Source of the DNA: Pseudomonas sp. RIT-PI-AD
GTDB taxonomy: Bacteria; Pseudomonadota; Gammaproteobacteria; Pseudomonadales; Pseudomonadaceae
Assembly (NCBI RefSeq): GCF_025642785.1
Contig: NZ_JANZKU010000006.1
Coordinates: forward strand, 124,001-188,000
Reading direction: 5' to 3'
DNA length: 64,000 nt
A program made the position numbers and the translations under genes. Positions 46,559 to 57,390 of this stretch are shown here, one piece after another; position 1 is the stretch's first letter; every line of letters begins with the position of its first letter. The notes below the pieces were generated by a model. It ran no database searches. It was given only the letters and a program-made list of their open reading frames with translations, and was not told where the DNA came from.

Positions 46559-46852
46559 ATGAAGCTTCGTCCTCTGCATGACCGCGTCGTGATCCGTCGC
46601 AGCGAAGAAGAAACCAAGACCGCGGGCGGTATCGTGCTGCCGGGTTCCGCTGCCGAAAAGCCGAACCGTGGCGAAATCGTCGCGGTAGGCACTGGTCGCG
46701 TCCTGGACAACGGCGAAGTCCGTGCCCTCGCGGTGAAGGTCGGTGACAAGGTGGTGTTCGGGCCCTATTCCGGCAGCAACACCGTCAAGGTCGATGGCGA
46801 AGACCTGCTGGTGATGGGCGAGAGCGAAATCCTCGCCGTCATCGAAGCCTGA
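46559..46852 (+). CDS. groES: co-chaperonin GroES
   Basis: The 97-residue lid of the GroEL chamber. [14 protein letters not shown] at the start, the mobile loop [20 protein letters not shown] (in parts) at about 16-36 that docks on GroEL, and [19 protein letters not shown] at the end. The ATG follows GGGAGAG. groEL follows after 46 bp in the same operon. Confidence 0.99.
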   Translation: MKLRPLHDRVVIRRSEEETKTAGGIVLPGSAAEKPNRGEIVAVGTGRVLDNGEVRALAVKVGDKVVFGPYSGSNTVKVDGEDLLVMGESEILAVIEA

Positions 46853-46886
46853 TTCCCGCGACTCTCGTATAACCATCCAGAATTGA

Positions 46887-48539
<1,653 letters not shown>

Positions 48540-48560
48540 GTCGCCCCACCCCCGATGAAG

Positions 48561-48586
48561 AGCCCCGCCTTGTGCGGGGCTTTTTT
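48561..48586 (+). terminator. rho-independent terminator of groESL
   Basis: AGCCCCGC (48561-48568), loop CTTGT, GCGGGGCT (48574-48581) and a run of T to 48586. It begins 21 bp after the groEL stop. Confidence 0.95.
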
Positions 48587-49036
48587 GTGGGCGCAGCAAC
48601 CCTTCTTGGGCAGGCCATAGGGCCAGGCGAGCGTCCGCGCGCCGGGTACGCCATATCGCGCCGACAGGGATCGATCGATCGGGGTCGGCGCATGTGATGA
48701 AGGTCCGGGTGCGGACGCGCTTCAGGCTCGAATGGCCTCCGGCCCCGGCTGACGAGCAGCACCCACGTCGTGCATGCCGCCTGCTATGGTGCGTGCCGGT
48801 TTGGAACGAAAGAGAGCGTGCGAACGGAAGTGGGTACGGCCCTTGCATTCGCATTCGGCTTTCCACCCCCTGCGATCATCGAGAACCACTGCAACCGCAC
48901 TGCATCGAGCACCGCGTATCGTCGCGCCTCGACGGGGTGCTGTGGCTGGGCGAGATCGTGACGGCGCCATGTAACCTCCGCACCCATTCGCGGTCCGAGG
49001 TTGGCGCATTTGAGAGCGACGAGACGGGAAGTACCT
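48587..49036. other. 450-bp gap with no convincing gene
   Basis: Between the groEL terminator and the InaA-type kinase gene. Reading frames up to 118 codons exist on the plus strand but have biased, arginine-rich composition and no ribosome-binding site or family pattern. An extended -10-like TGCTATGGT at 48782-48790 lacks a -35. The kinase promoter is presumably here but I cannot place it. Confidence 0.5.
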
Positions 49037-49759
49037 ATGGCAGTGGTTGAACGGGCGTCTTCGCCGGCTTTGGAACAAGGGCAGTTCGAGGAGTGGTGGT
49101 CGCAGCAGGGGGACTGGGTCGAGCCGCCGAACCGGCGTCGCGGCGGCGAGAGCGGCGTGCAACGCTTGCAGCGTCCCGATGGCACCCTGGTGTATGCGAA
49201 GCGCCAGGTCGGGCACATCTATCGCAGCTTTCTGCATCCCTGGGGCCGCCCCACCGTATTGCGCGAACGCGCGGCTCTGAAAGGTTTGAGTGCACTGGGC
49301 GTGCGCGTGCCCCGGCTGATCTATTGCGGCTGCCATTGGGCGGGCGACCAGGGTTGGCGCGCGATGTTGATCAGCGAAGCCTTGGAGGGCTTCATCGACA
49401 TCGTCAGCTGGTATGCCGCGGGTGGTCGCGAGCGATGCGGCGAGCAGGTGCACGACCGCCTCCTGAGCGAAATCGGCGCCACCCTGGCGCGGATGAACAA
49501 AGGCCGCTGGCAGCACGGATGCCTGTATGCCAAGCATGTGTTCGTCAAGGTGGGGGAGGGCACGGGTGACGAGGTGTCCGTCGAGGTCGCTCTGCTCGAC
49601 CTGGAAAAGAGTCGCCGACGCCTCACCCGGCTTCAGGCGGCGCTGCACGACCTGCGGCAACTGCGGCGCCATTCGTCGTGGAGCGCGGTGGATTGGGAAA
49701 AACTCATCTACGGTTATCAGGCTACGTTCGGCAGCACTATCAAGGAGTTGCAGACATGA
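49037..49759 (+). CDS. InaA/lipopolysaccharide-kinase-family protein
   Basis: A 240-residue protein kinase-fold protein of the Kdo/WaaP/InaA group. The N-lobe has the nucleotide Lys in LVYAKRQVGH (Lys55) and Glu77 in RERAAL; the catalytic loop reads WQHGCLYAKHVFV (His160-Cys162) and the metal motif is LLDLEKSR (Asp188). Lipopolysaccharide kinases carry Asp where Cys162 stands. From memory many InaA-type members share HGCLY, so it may be a subfamily mark. InaA in P. aeruginosa is induced by weak acid. ATG at 49037 is preferred over the frame opening at 49001. The next gene overlaps its stop. Confidence 0.8.
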   Translation: MAVVERASSPALEQGQFEEWWSQQGDWVEPPNRRRGGESGVQRLQRPDGTLVYAKRQVGHIYRSFLHPWGRPTVLRERAALKGLSALGVRVPRLIYCGCHWAGDQGWRAMLISEALEGFIDIVSWYAAGGRERCGEQVHDRLLSEIGATLARMNKGRWQHGCLYAKHVFVKVGEGTGDEVSVEVALLDLEKSRRRLTRLQAALHDLRQLRRHSSWSAVDWEKLIYGYQATFGSTIKELQT

Positions 49760-49983
49760 AGCTAGAAATCACTCGAATTCTCTGTCTGGCGGGCGCGATG
49801 GGGGTGGCTTCGCTGGCCGCCGCTGCCTGGCATGAGCCTTCGCCGCAGATCATCAGCGTGCAGAGCGAAGCGGGCTTCTGCCCCTTGCCGCCCATCCTGC
49901 GAAGCCACGCGCGGATGGAGCCGGACAGCGACTTGCTGCTGCTGATGTTCGGCCTTTCCCAGGGCTTCATTTCCCATAGCTGA
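49756..49983 (+). CDS. small exported protein of unknown function
   Basis: A 75-residue protein whose ATG overlaps the TGA of the kinase gene (ATGA), so it is translationally coupled. The first 23 residues look like a signal peptide (MKLEITRILC, then LAGAMGVASLAAAA and cleavage after the Ala run). The mature part, about 52 residues, contains one Cys, PLPPILRSH and a hydrophobic stretch LLLLMFGLSQGF. I recognise no family. A strong bidirectional terminator follows. Being encoded with a kinase-fold protein suggests a common pathway, but nothing more can be said. Confidence 0.65.
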   Translation: MKLEITRILCLAGAMGVASLAAAAWHEPSPQIISVQSEAGFCPLPPILRSHARMEPDSDLLLLMFGLSQGFISHS

Positions 49984-50054
49984 TCCCACTCCGCAGAGGC
50001 CACTTCTCTACCAAGCCTGGTAGCGGCGGCTGACTCGAGCGGTGCGGGGCTCGC

Positions 50055-50098
50055 AAAAAAAGGGCGCGCTTCCCCCAGGGGAAGCGCGCCCTTTCGTT
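50055..50098. terminator. bidirectional terminator between the small exported gene and mexW
   Basis: A perfect inverted repeat AGGGCGCGCTTCCCC (50061-50075) and GGGGAAGCGCGCCCT (50078-50092), preceded by a run of seven A and followed by TTTCGTTT. The A run gives the minus-strand mexVW transcript a good U tract, and the right-hand T's serve the plus strand less well. Confidence 0.9.
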
Positions 50099-53000
50099 TC
50101 AAGGCTGAGGTGCGGGAACCACCCTCGCCACGTGGACCTCGTCCTTGGCCAGCAGGGTGTAGACGCAAGGCAGCACGAACAGGGTGAACAGGGTCCCGAT
50201 GGACATGCCCGTCGCGATCACCAGGCCGATGTCGAAACGGCTCACCGCACCGGCACCGGTGGCCAGGATCAACGGCACCATGCCGAACACCATCGCCGCG
50301 GTGGTCATCAGAACCGGGCGCAAACGGATCGACGCCGCTTCTTCCACTGCGTCCCGCGCGTTCAGGCCTTTCTCGCGCCGCAGTTGGTTGGCGAACTCGA
50401 CGATCAGGATGCCGTGCTTGCTGATCAGGCCGATCAGCGTCACCAGGCCCACCTGGGTGTAGATGTTCATGCTCGACCAGCCGAGGAACAACGGCAGCAA
50501 GGCGCCACAGATCGACAGGGGCACGGTTACCAGGATCACCAAGGGATCGCGGAAGCTCTCGAATTGCGCGGCCAGCACCAGGAAGATGATCGCCAATGCC
50601 AGGGCGAAGGTCAGGTACAGGGCGCTGCCTTCCTGCACGTATTGCCGCGAGGCGCCGGCGTAGTCGAAGGCGAACCCGCGGGGCGACTCCTCTTCGGCGA
50701 TCTGCCGCACGGTGTCGATCGCTTCGCCCATGCTGACGATGGGGAAGCCCTCGATGATCGCGGAGTTGAGCTGCTGGAACTGTTTCAGGCGGGTCGGGCG
50801 CGCGCTGTCGTGGACCTTGATCAGGGTCGACAGCGGCACCATCTCGCCATTTTCGCTGCGGGTGTAGTAACTGTTCAGCCAGCCCGGATTGTCCCGGTAG
50901 GCGCGCTCGACCTGGGCGATCACCTTGTAGCTGCGCCCTTCGATGGTGAAGCGGTTGATCTCGCCTTCGCCGAGCAACAACGCCAGGGTGCTGCCCAGGT
51001 CGCGCATGGACACGCCCATTTGCGCGGCCTTCTCGCGATCGATTTCCACCACCACCTCGGGCTTGTCGAAAGCCAGGTCGACGTTGAGGAAGGCGAACTT
51101 GCCGGAAGCCTGGGCGCGTTGTTTGATCCGCTCGGTCACCTGCAGCAGCGAGGCATAGTCGTTCGGGGTGTTGATCACGAACTGGAAGGGCAGGCCTTCG
51201 CCGGTGCCCGGCAACGAGGGCAGGTTGAAGCCGAAGATCTGCAGACCGGGAATCTGGTTCAGGCGCTCCTGCAACAGCGGCAGCAGCTCCATTTGCGAGC
51301 GGTCGCGCTCATCCCAGGGTTTCAGCAGGAAGCCGCCGATACCCGACTGCACGCCGTCGAACCCGTTGATCTGGAACGAGGAGTAGTACTCGGGGAACGC
51401 CTTGAAGATCTCCATGAATTCGCCGGTGTACTTGTTCAGGTACTCGAGGTTGGTCGGCTGCGGCGCCTTGGCCATCATGAACACGATCCCCTGGTCTTCG
51501 TCCGGGGCCAGTTCGTTCTTGGTGAACATCAGCAGCACCGGGATCAGGCACAGCACGATCAGGGCGAACACCAGCACCACCGGGCGGGTATTCAGGGTCC
51601 CGTGGAGCATGCGCTGGTAACGGCTCTTCAGGCGCTCGAAGAGGTGATCCAGCTTGTGCGCGAGGCCCGAGGGGTTCTCTTCGTGGCGCAGCAGGCGCGA
51701 GCACATCATCGGCGACAGGGTCAGGGCGACGATCCCGGAGATGATCACCGCGCCCGCCAGGGTCAGGGCGAACTCGCGGAACAACGCGCCGGTGAGGCCG
51801 GCGAGGAAGCCGATCGGGGCGTAGACCGCCGCCAGGGTGATGGTCATGGAGATCACCGGCACGGCGATCTCCCGGGCGCCTTCGATGGCGGCGTCGAAGG
51901 GGGTCTTGCCCTCCTCGATGTGCCGGTGGATGTTCTCCACCACGACGATGGCGTCGTCCACCACCAGGCCGATCGCCAGCACCATGGCCAGCAGGGTCAG
52001 CAGGTTGATCGAGTAGCCCATCAGCTGCATGAAGAACAGCACGCCGATCATCGACAGCGGGATGGTGATCACCGGGATCAGCACTGAGCGGAAGGCGCCG
52101 AGGAACAGGAACACCACCACGATCACGATCAGCACGGCTTCGCCGAGGGTCTTCACCACTTCGTCGATGGACGCCTGGATGAAGCGGGTGCCGTCGTAGG
52201 CGATGGATACCTTGAGGTCGGGCGGCAGTTGCGCCTCCAGCTCGGGCAGAATCGCCCGCACGTGCTTGATCACGTCCAGTGGGTTGGCGCTCGGCGTGCC
52301 CTTGATGCCGATGTACACCGAGGGGATGCCGTCGAACGAACTGATCGAGTTGTAGTTCTCGGCGCCCATTTCCACCCGGGCGATATCGCGGATCAACACC
52401 CGGCTGTCGCCCTGGGTCTTCACCGGGATGGCGGCGAAGGCCTCGGGGGATTTCAGGTCGGTGGTGGCGTTGATGCTGGTGACCACGTACTCGCCCTTCA
52501 CCTCGCCGGCGGCGGAAAGGAAGTTGTAACGCTGCACCGCCTCGCTGACGTCGCTGGCGGTGACGCCATAGGCGCCCATCTTCACCGGGTCGAGCCACAG
52601 GCGCATGGCGAATACCTGGTTGCCGAGGATTTCCGCCTCGGCCATGCCCGGCAGCGTGGCCAGCTTCGGCTGGATGACCCGGGACAGGTAATCGGTGATC
52701 TGCGGGTTGGACAGCTTGTCGCTGTAGAAGCTGATGTACATCAGCGCCGTGGAGTCGGCGGCCTCCTTTTGCAGCACCGGGTCCTCGGCGTCCTGGGGCA
52801 ACTGGTTCTTCACCTCGTTGGCCTTGGCCAGCAACTCGGTGAACAGGCGATCCGAGTTGGAGCCGATGCGCGCGTAGATCGAGATGATCGACAGGTTCTG
52901 CTGGCTCGACGAGGTCATGTAGTCGATGCCTTCGGCGCTCGCCAGGCTCTGTTGCAGCGGTTGGGTGATATAGCCCTGGATGGTCTCGGCGTTAGCCCCG

Positions 53001-53155
53001 GGGTAGGCGGTGGTCACCGTGATCAGGGCGTTTTCCATCTGTGGATACTGACGGATCACCAGGCTGCCGAACGCCTGGAAACCCAGCAGCACGATCAGCA
53101 GGCTGACCACGGTCGCCAGTACCGGGCGACGGATGAAAGGATCGGTAAAAGCCAT
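50099..53155 (-). CDS. mexW: RND efflux transporter MexW
   Basis: A 1018-residue resistance-nodulation-division pump, the length of P. aeruginosa MexW. Twelve transmembrane helices; the start MAFTDPFIRRPVLATVVSL is typical. The proton-relay aspartate pair is in TM4 (GLVVDDAIVVVEN). Large periplasmic loops after TM1 and TM7 form the porter and docking domains. MexVW pumps fluoroquinolones, tetracycline, chloramphenicol and dyes in P. aeruginosa with OprM, which is encoded elsewhere; no outer membrane gene is adjacent here. It follows mexV after 24 bp. Confidence 0.93.
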   Translation of the reverse strand: MAFTDPFIRRPVLATVVSLLIVLLGFQAFGSLVIRQYPQMENALITVTTAYPGANAETIQGYITQPLQQSLASAEGIDYMTSSSQQNLSIISIYARIGSNSDRLFTELLAKANEVKNQLPQDAEDPVLQKEAADSTALMYISFYSDKLSNPQITDYLSRVIQPKLATLPGMAEAEILGNQVFAMRLWLDPVKMGAYGVTASDVSEAVQRYNFLSAAGEVKGEYVVTSINATTDLKSPEAFAAIPVKTQGDSRVLIRDIARVEMGAENYNSISSFDGIPSVYIGIKGTPSANPLDVIKHVRAILPELEAQLPPDLKVSIAYDGTRFIQASIDEVVKTLGEAVLIVIVVVFLFLGAFRSVLIPVITIPLSMIGVLFFMQLMGYSINLLTLLAMVLAIGLVVDDAIVVVENIHRHIEEGKTPFDAAIEGAREIAVPVISMTITLAAVYAPIGFLAGLTGALFREFALTLAGAVIISGIVALTLSPMMCSRLLRHEENPSGLAHKLDHLFERLKSRYQRMLHGTLNTRPVVLVFALIVLCLIPVLLMFTKNELAPDEDQGIVFMMAKAPQPTNLEYLNKYTGEFMEIFKAFPEYYSSFQINGFDGVQSGIGGFLLKPWDERDRSQMELLPLLQERLNQIPGLQIFGFNLPSLPGTGEGLPFQFVINTPNDYASLLQVTERIKQRAQASGKFAFLNVDLAFDKPEVVVEIDREKAAQMGVSMRDLGSTLALLLGEGEINRFTIEGRSYKVIAQVERAYRDNPGWLNSYYTRSENGEMVPLSTLIKVHDSARPTRLKQFQQLNSAIIEGFPIVSMGEAIDTVRQIAEEESPRGFAFDYAGASRQYVQEGSALYLTFALALAIIFLVLAAQFESFRDPLVILVTVPLSICGALLPLFLGWSSMNIYTQVGLVTLIGLISKHGILIVEFANQLRREKGLNARDAVEEAASIRLRPVLMTTAAMVFGMVPLILATGAGAVSRFDIGLVIATGMSIGTLFTLFVLPCVYTLLAKDEVHVARVVPAPQP

Positions 53156-53179
53156 GGTGAAATTCCTTTTGGCCGGCGG

Positions 53180-54331
53180 TCAACCCGCGCTGACCGGGGT
53201 TTCCTGAGCGGCCTGTCCGGGCTGTTCGGGGACGATGACGACGTGAGCGCCGTTATCCAGTTTCAACTGGCCCGAGGTGACGACGCGCTCGCCTTTTTGC
53301 AGGCCCTTGAGGATCACCACCTTGCCGTCGCGACGCTCGCCGGTCTCGACGAAGCGACGCTCCGCCACCAGTTGCGTTTCGCCTTTGTCGTCCTTCACCG
53401 GCTGGCCGTCTTCGCCTTTCTTCTCGTCGATCACGTAGACCGAGTTGCCGTAGAGGGTGTAGGTGATCGCGGTTTCCGGCAGCACCACCCGTTGCTGCAT
53501 GTCCGGCAACAACACCTCCAGGTTGGCGAACATACCCGGCAGCAGCTGGTTTCCGGGGTTGTCCAGCAGCGCACGCACCTGCACGTTGCGCGTGGTGTTC
53601 TCCACCTTGGGGTTCAGCGCATTGATTTCGGCGACGAAGGTTTCATCGGGGTAGGCCGCCACCCTGACGTTCACCTTCTGCCCGATCGCCAGCTTGGGCA
53701 CGCTCTGTTCCGGCAGGAAGAAGTCGACGTAGAGCTTGCTCAGGTCCTGCAGGGTGGCGATGGTGGTGGCCGAGGAGAGGTAGTCGCCGACATCCACGCG
53801 GCGAATGCCGATGGTGCCGGCGAAGGGCGCGAGGATGCGCTTTTTCGCCAGGGTCGCCTTCAACTGCGCGACGCTGGCGTTGCCCTTCTGCAGCTCCGCG
53901 GACAGTCGGTCGAACTCGCTCTTGGAGATGGTCTGGCGGTTGACCAGGTTGCGCCCGCGTTCGAACTCCAGGCGCGCCAGGCCCAGCTGGGCTTCCACCG
54001 TCGCCAGGCTGGCCTGCTCGACGTCGCTGTCCATCTGGATCAGCGGCTGGTTCTGAGCCACTTTCTCGCCGGACTTGAACAGCACGTCACGCACGGTGCC
54101 GCCGACCTCGACGGTGAGGTCCACGCCTTGATAGGCACGCAGGGTGCCGATCGCCGGCAGGCGGCTCTGCCAGGCCATGTCGTCGGCCGTTTGCGCGGAT
54201 ACGCTGATCGGCGGCTGGGGCGCGCTGAACACCTGGATCTGTTGGTAGAGGGTGAAACCTTTATAGGCGGCGAGGACGAGCACCACGAGGATGACGACGC
54301 CCAGCATGATCAGCATGCGGCGGAGCAACAT
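53180..54331 (-). CDS. mexV: RND efflux periplasmic adaptor MexV
   Basis: A 383-residue membrane fusion protein. The N-terminus is an uncleaved anchor (MLLRRMLIMLGVVILVVLV) without a lipobox Cys. The lipoyl half-motifs (VGGTVRDVLFKSGEKV and KKRILAPFAGTIGIRRVDVG) bracket an alpha-hairpin (about 105-170), followed by beta-barrel and membrane-proximal domains. It links MexW to the outer membrane channel. An insertion EKKGEDGQPVKDDKGETQL in the membrane-proximal part is charged. Starts at 54331 or, seven residues shorter in family alignments, at 54316. Confidence 0.92.
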   Translation of the reverse strand: MLLRRMLIMLGVVILVVLVLAAYKGFTLYQQIQVFSAPQPPISVSAQTADDMAWQSRLPAIGTLRAYQGVDLTVEVGGTVRDVLFKSGEKVAQNQPLIQMDSDVEQASLATVEAQLGLARLEFERGRNLVNRQTISKSEFDRLSAELQKGNASVAQLKATLAKKRILAPFAGTIGIRRVDVGDYLSSATTIATLQDLSKLYVDFFLPEQSVPKLAIGQKVNVRVAAYPDETFVAEINALNPKVENTTRNVQVRALLDNPGNQLLPGMFANLEVLLPDMQQRVVLPETAITYTLYGNSVYVIDEKKGEDGQPVKDDKGETQLVAERRFVETGERRDGKVVILKGLQKGERVVTSGQLKLDNGAHVVIVPEQPGQAAQETPVSAG

Positions 54332-54386
54332 ATTCCGGTTCCTTGGCAAGGCAGATGGATAGCCTGGGGAATAGGCAGGGGGCGAC

Positions 54387-54416
54387 ACAGTATTCCTTCT
54401 CGTCGCATTCCGTCAA
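54387..54416 (-). promoter_or_regulatory. possible mexVW promoter
   Basis: On the minus strand TTGACG (54416-54411) is followed after 18 bp by TACTGT (54392-54387). The -35 is good, the -10 moderate. A start near 54380 would leave a leader of about 50 nt before the mexV ATG. No regulator gene or clear operator is adjacent. Confidence 0.45.
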
Positions 54417-54551
54417 AGCGGCGCATTTGCAAAAGATTGCCGGGGAATGCCCAGCGGAGCCGGGCGTCCGGACGGTGTCGGGTCTTTCCAAGTAACGCGC
54501 CGCGAAAGCGGATATTCAGCGGCGCTTCGCCGGCAGCCGGGATGCCGGGGT

Positions 54552-56183
54552 TCAGGCGCGCAGGCGGCCGGACAGTTCGTTCAGGCCGCTCGACAGGCCA
54601 TGCAGGTCGCGGCTGGCCGCCTGGGTCCGTTGCACGTGTTTTTCGTTGGTGGTGGCGATGGCGGTGATTTCGGTCAGGTTGCGGGAAATGTCCTCGGCCA
54701 CGGAGGTCTGTTCCTCGGCCGCCGTGGCGATCTGGCGGTTCATGTCGCGGATCGCTTCCACCGCCGCGGTGATGCGTTGCAGCACGCTGCCGGCCTCCGT
54801 CACCTGGGTGACGCTCTCCTCGCTGCGCTGCTGGCCGCCGTCGATGGCGCGTACCGCATTGCCCGCGCCGCTCTGCACCGTATCGATGATCTGGTGGATT
54901 TCCGCGGTGGATTCCGCAGTGCGTTGCGCCAGGGTACGGACCTCGTCGGCGACCACGGCGAAGCCTCGGCCCTGTTCGCCGGCCCGGGCGGCCTCGATGG
55001 CCGCGTTGAGGGCGAGCAGGTTGGTCTGTTCGGCGATGCCGCGGATCACTTCCAGCACCTTGCCGATCCGGCCGCTGTCCTCCTCGAGGCGGCGGATCAC
55101 CTGCGCGGTGTTGGTGATCTCGCTGCGCATGGCGGTGATGGTGGCGATGGTGGCGCGCATCACGGTTTCGCCCTGGCGTGCCGACTGGTCGGCCTCGTCG
55201 GCGGCGCGTGCCGCATCGGCCGCATGGCGAGCCACTTCCTGGGCGGTGGCGGACATTTCGTGCATGGCCGTCGCCACCTGATCGGTGCGGGAAAACTGCT
55301 CGCGGGTGCCCTCGGCCATCAGGCCGGCGATGGCGTTCAGCTCGCCGCTGGCGCCATCCAGGTTGGTGGTGCTGTGCTTCAGGCGCTCGAAGGTCGCCGC
55401 CAGAAAGTCGCGCAGGGTATTCGCCGCCGTGGCGAGGCTTCCCAGTTCGTCGCGCCGGGCAATGTCCATGCGCTGGCCGAAATCGCCCCGGCTGAGCGCC
55501 TCGATATGATCGATCAGGGTGCGGATCGGCTGGATCAGACGTCGATTGATCAGCCACAGGCTGGTCAGGCCGATCAACAGGCTGGAGGCCAGCATCACGC
55601 CGATGCCGACGACGATGGTGTCGTTGGCTCGCGCGCCGATGCTCTCCGCTTGCGCCTGTCCGTGCTGGTGCAACTGCCCTACCAGCGCCGTCATCTGTTC
55701 GCTGGTCGAGCGGTCGATGCCTTGCACGGCGGCGTCGCCCACCTGGGGATTGGCGTCGGCGGCCAGGAAGTCGGCCCGACCCTTGCGATACGCGGCGCCC
55801 AGGTTGCGGTGTTCGTCGCGGAGTTTTTCCGCCTGGGCCTTGAGGTCGCGCTCGCCCTGGGCGTTGGCCGAGTCGACCAGGCGGCCGAGGATGGCCTGCA
55901 CCTTGGCCTCCTGGCTTTCGAACTGCCCCCAGTACTTGTTCAGGTTCGCCGGGTCCTTGCCGCGCAGCAGGACGTTCTTCCATTCCTGCACTTGCACCTT
56001 GAATTCCAAGTTGGCCTCGTCCACCAGTCGCGAGGCTTCCAGCGTGCCGTCGAGCAACCCACGGTAGGCGTGGATGCCATTGGATAGAAGCAGGAAGCAG
56101 GCGAGTGCGATCACCAGGATCAGGCTCAGGCTGCCGCCCAGTAAAGCCAGCAATTGGCTGCGAAGAGAGCGTTGCAGGAACAT
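54552..56183 (-). CDS. methyl-accepting chemotaxis protein
   Basis: A 543-residue chemoreceptor: TM1 (about 11-34), periplasmic four-helix-bundle-like ligand domain (35-190), TM2 (192-212), HAMP (213-265) and the signalling domain, whose hairpin tip contains EQTNLLALNAAIEAARAGEQGRGFAVVADEVRTLAQRT (in parts). No C-terminal CheR/CheB-binding pentapeptide (ends SGRLRA). The ligand is unknown. It starts 72 bp after the DUF1513 gene on the same strand, so it may be co-transcribed with the iron-related operon upstream. I do not recall a chemoreceptor at this place in P. aeruginosa PAO1. Confidence 0.92.
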   Translation of the reverse strand: MFLQRSLRSQLLALLGGSLSLILVIALACFLLLSNGIHAYRGLLDGTLEASRLVDEANLEFKVQVQEWKNVLLRGKDPANLNKYWGQFESQEAKVQAILGRLVDSANAQGERDLKAQAEKLRDEHRNLGAAYRKGRADFLAADANPQVGDAAVQGIDRSTSEQMTALVGQLHQHGQAQAESIGARANDTIVVGIGVMLASSLLIGLTSLWLINRRLIQPIRTLIDHIEALSRGDFGQRMDIARRDELGSLATAANTLRDFLAATFERLKHSTTNLDGASGELNAIAGLMAEGTREQFSRTDQVATAMHEMSATAQEVARHAADAARAADEADQSARQGETVMRATIATITAMRSEITNTAQVIRRLEEDSGRIGKVLEVIRGIAEQTNLLALNAAIEAARAGEQGRGFAVVADEVRTLAQRTAESTAEIHQIIDTVQSGAGNAVRAIDGGQQRSEESVTQVTEAGSVLQRITAAVEAIRDMNRQIATAAEEQTSVAEDISRNLTEITAIATTNEKHVQRTQAASRDLHGLSSGLNELSGRLRA

Positions 56184-56255
56184 GATGCGCCTCGGCACGT
56201 CGGGAGGAGTCGTCAGTGTAGGCCAGCCGGCGGCGCCTCGGCGCGCCGCGCGGAG

Positions 56256-57350
56256 TCACGCCAGATGCAGATGGTTGTCCCAGAGTCCCGCCGGCAGTTC
56301 CAGGGGTTTGCCGAGGATCTCCGCGCGACGGCAATCGTACAGGCGGCAGCGGCCCTGGCCGGAGGTGACCACGAACCCGTTGGCGATCGCGCCGATCCCG
56401 GCACAGTCGGGCAAAGGCGCATCGAGCCGCAGTCGCTGGCTGTCCAGGTCCCAGATGAAGAAGCGATTGCCGCGCGGCGCGGTCACCGCCACCAGGCGCA
56501 GGGCATCGTGGATCGCCACGCTGGCGGTGTACTGGTTCATCGCCTGGCGTTGTGCCTCGGCGACCGGGAAGGGCTGGAAGGGCTGGCCCGGACGCTTGAT
56601 CGCCAGCAGGTCGGCGCTGTCGGTCGATTCGCCCATGTACTGCTGGCAGGCGACGATGGTGCCGTCGCGGGCGATGGCCAGGTGCCGCACGCTGTTCATC
56701 GCCTGCGCCAGCGTTTCCTTGGAGATCAGCGCGCCGTCGCGGCGCAGCAGCACCAGGCTCGGCTCCATGGCGTGCAGGTTCATGTCGACCCGGCTCTCCG
56801 CCTCGGTGCGGATGCCGCCATTGGCCACCACCAGGGTTTCGCCATCGGGCATCCAGGATACCTGGTGCGGCCCCAGGCCATGGGTGGACAGCTCGCGCTC
56901 CCGGAGCAGGCGCTCGCCGTCGAAGCGGTACACGCCGAGGACGCCGCGACCGGGGTCGCGCAGGTCGTTCTCGGTGGCGTACAGCCATTCGCCGTCGCGG
57001 TGGAACACGCCGTGGCCGTAGAAGTGGCGGTCCGGCGGGGATTCCAGGGTTTGCAGCAGGCGCCCGTCGCGCAGGTCGAGCAGGTAGCTCTGGGTGCCGG
57101 GGCGCCGCGCGACGAACAACGCCAGGGGCTGGGCGGGATGTTCGACGATGTCGTGGCAGCGTTGTGCCACGGGCGTGGCGAACGCCTGGCTGCCGTCGAG
57201 GCGATAGCCTACGGCGTAGTGCTGGCCGTCGGCATCGTCGCGGGCGGACAGCAGCAGGGGTTTCGCGGTCTTGCGGCTCAACGTCCAGCCGCCCAGCGTC
57301 ATCCCGCCGAGCAACAGGCTACCGAGACCGAGGAGATGTCGACGCAGCAT
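56256..57350 (-). CDS. DUF1513 domain protein, predicted periplasmic beta-propeller
   Basis: A 364-residue protein with an N-terminal signal that carries twin Arg (MLRRHLLGLGSLLLGG), possibly a Tat-type signal. The body shows repeated WD/YVTN-like blades (GEWLYATENDL, GLGPHQVSWMPDGETLVVANGGI (in parts), LAIARDGTIVACQQYMGE). DUF1513 proteins occur next to imelysin and di-heme genes in iron-related operons. Function not established. It follows the imelysin-like lipoprotein by 40 bp. Confidence 0.85.
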   Translation of the reverse strand: MLRRHLLGLGSLLLGGMTLGGWTLSRKTAKPLLLSARDDADGQHYAVGYRLDGSQAFATPVAQRCHDIVEHPAQPLALFVARRPGTQSYLLDLRDGRLLQTLESPPDRHFYGHGVFHRDGEWLYATENDLRDPGRGVLGVYRFDGERLLRERELSTHGLGPHQVSWMPDGETLVVANGGIRTEAESRVDMNLHAMEPSLVLLRRDGALISKETLAQAMNSVRHLAIARDGTIVACQQYMGESTDSADLLAIKRPGQPFQPFPVAEAQRQAMNQYTASVAIHDALRLVAVTAPRGNRFFIWDLDSQRLRLDAPLPDCAGIGAIANGFVVTSGQGRCRLYDCRRAEILGKPLELPAGLWDNHLHLA

Positions 57351-57390
57351 GATGCGCTCCTGTTCGTTGGACGGGACTCGAGCCCTGGGC

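Noticed and set aside
48694..49050. A 118-codon plus-strand frame in the gap after groEL
   Set aside because: No ribosome-binding site, biased composition and overlap with the kinase start; no similarity I recognise.
52229..54667. An 812-codon plus-strand frame opposite mexW and mexV
   Set aside because: Antisense shadow of two well-identified efflux genes.
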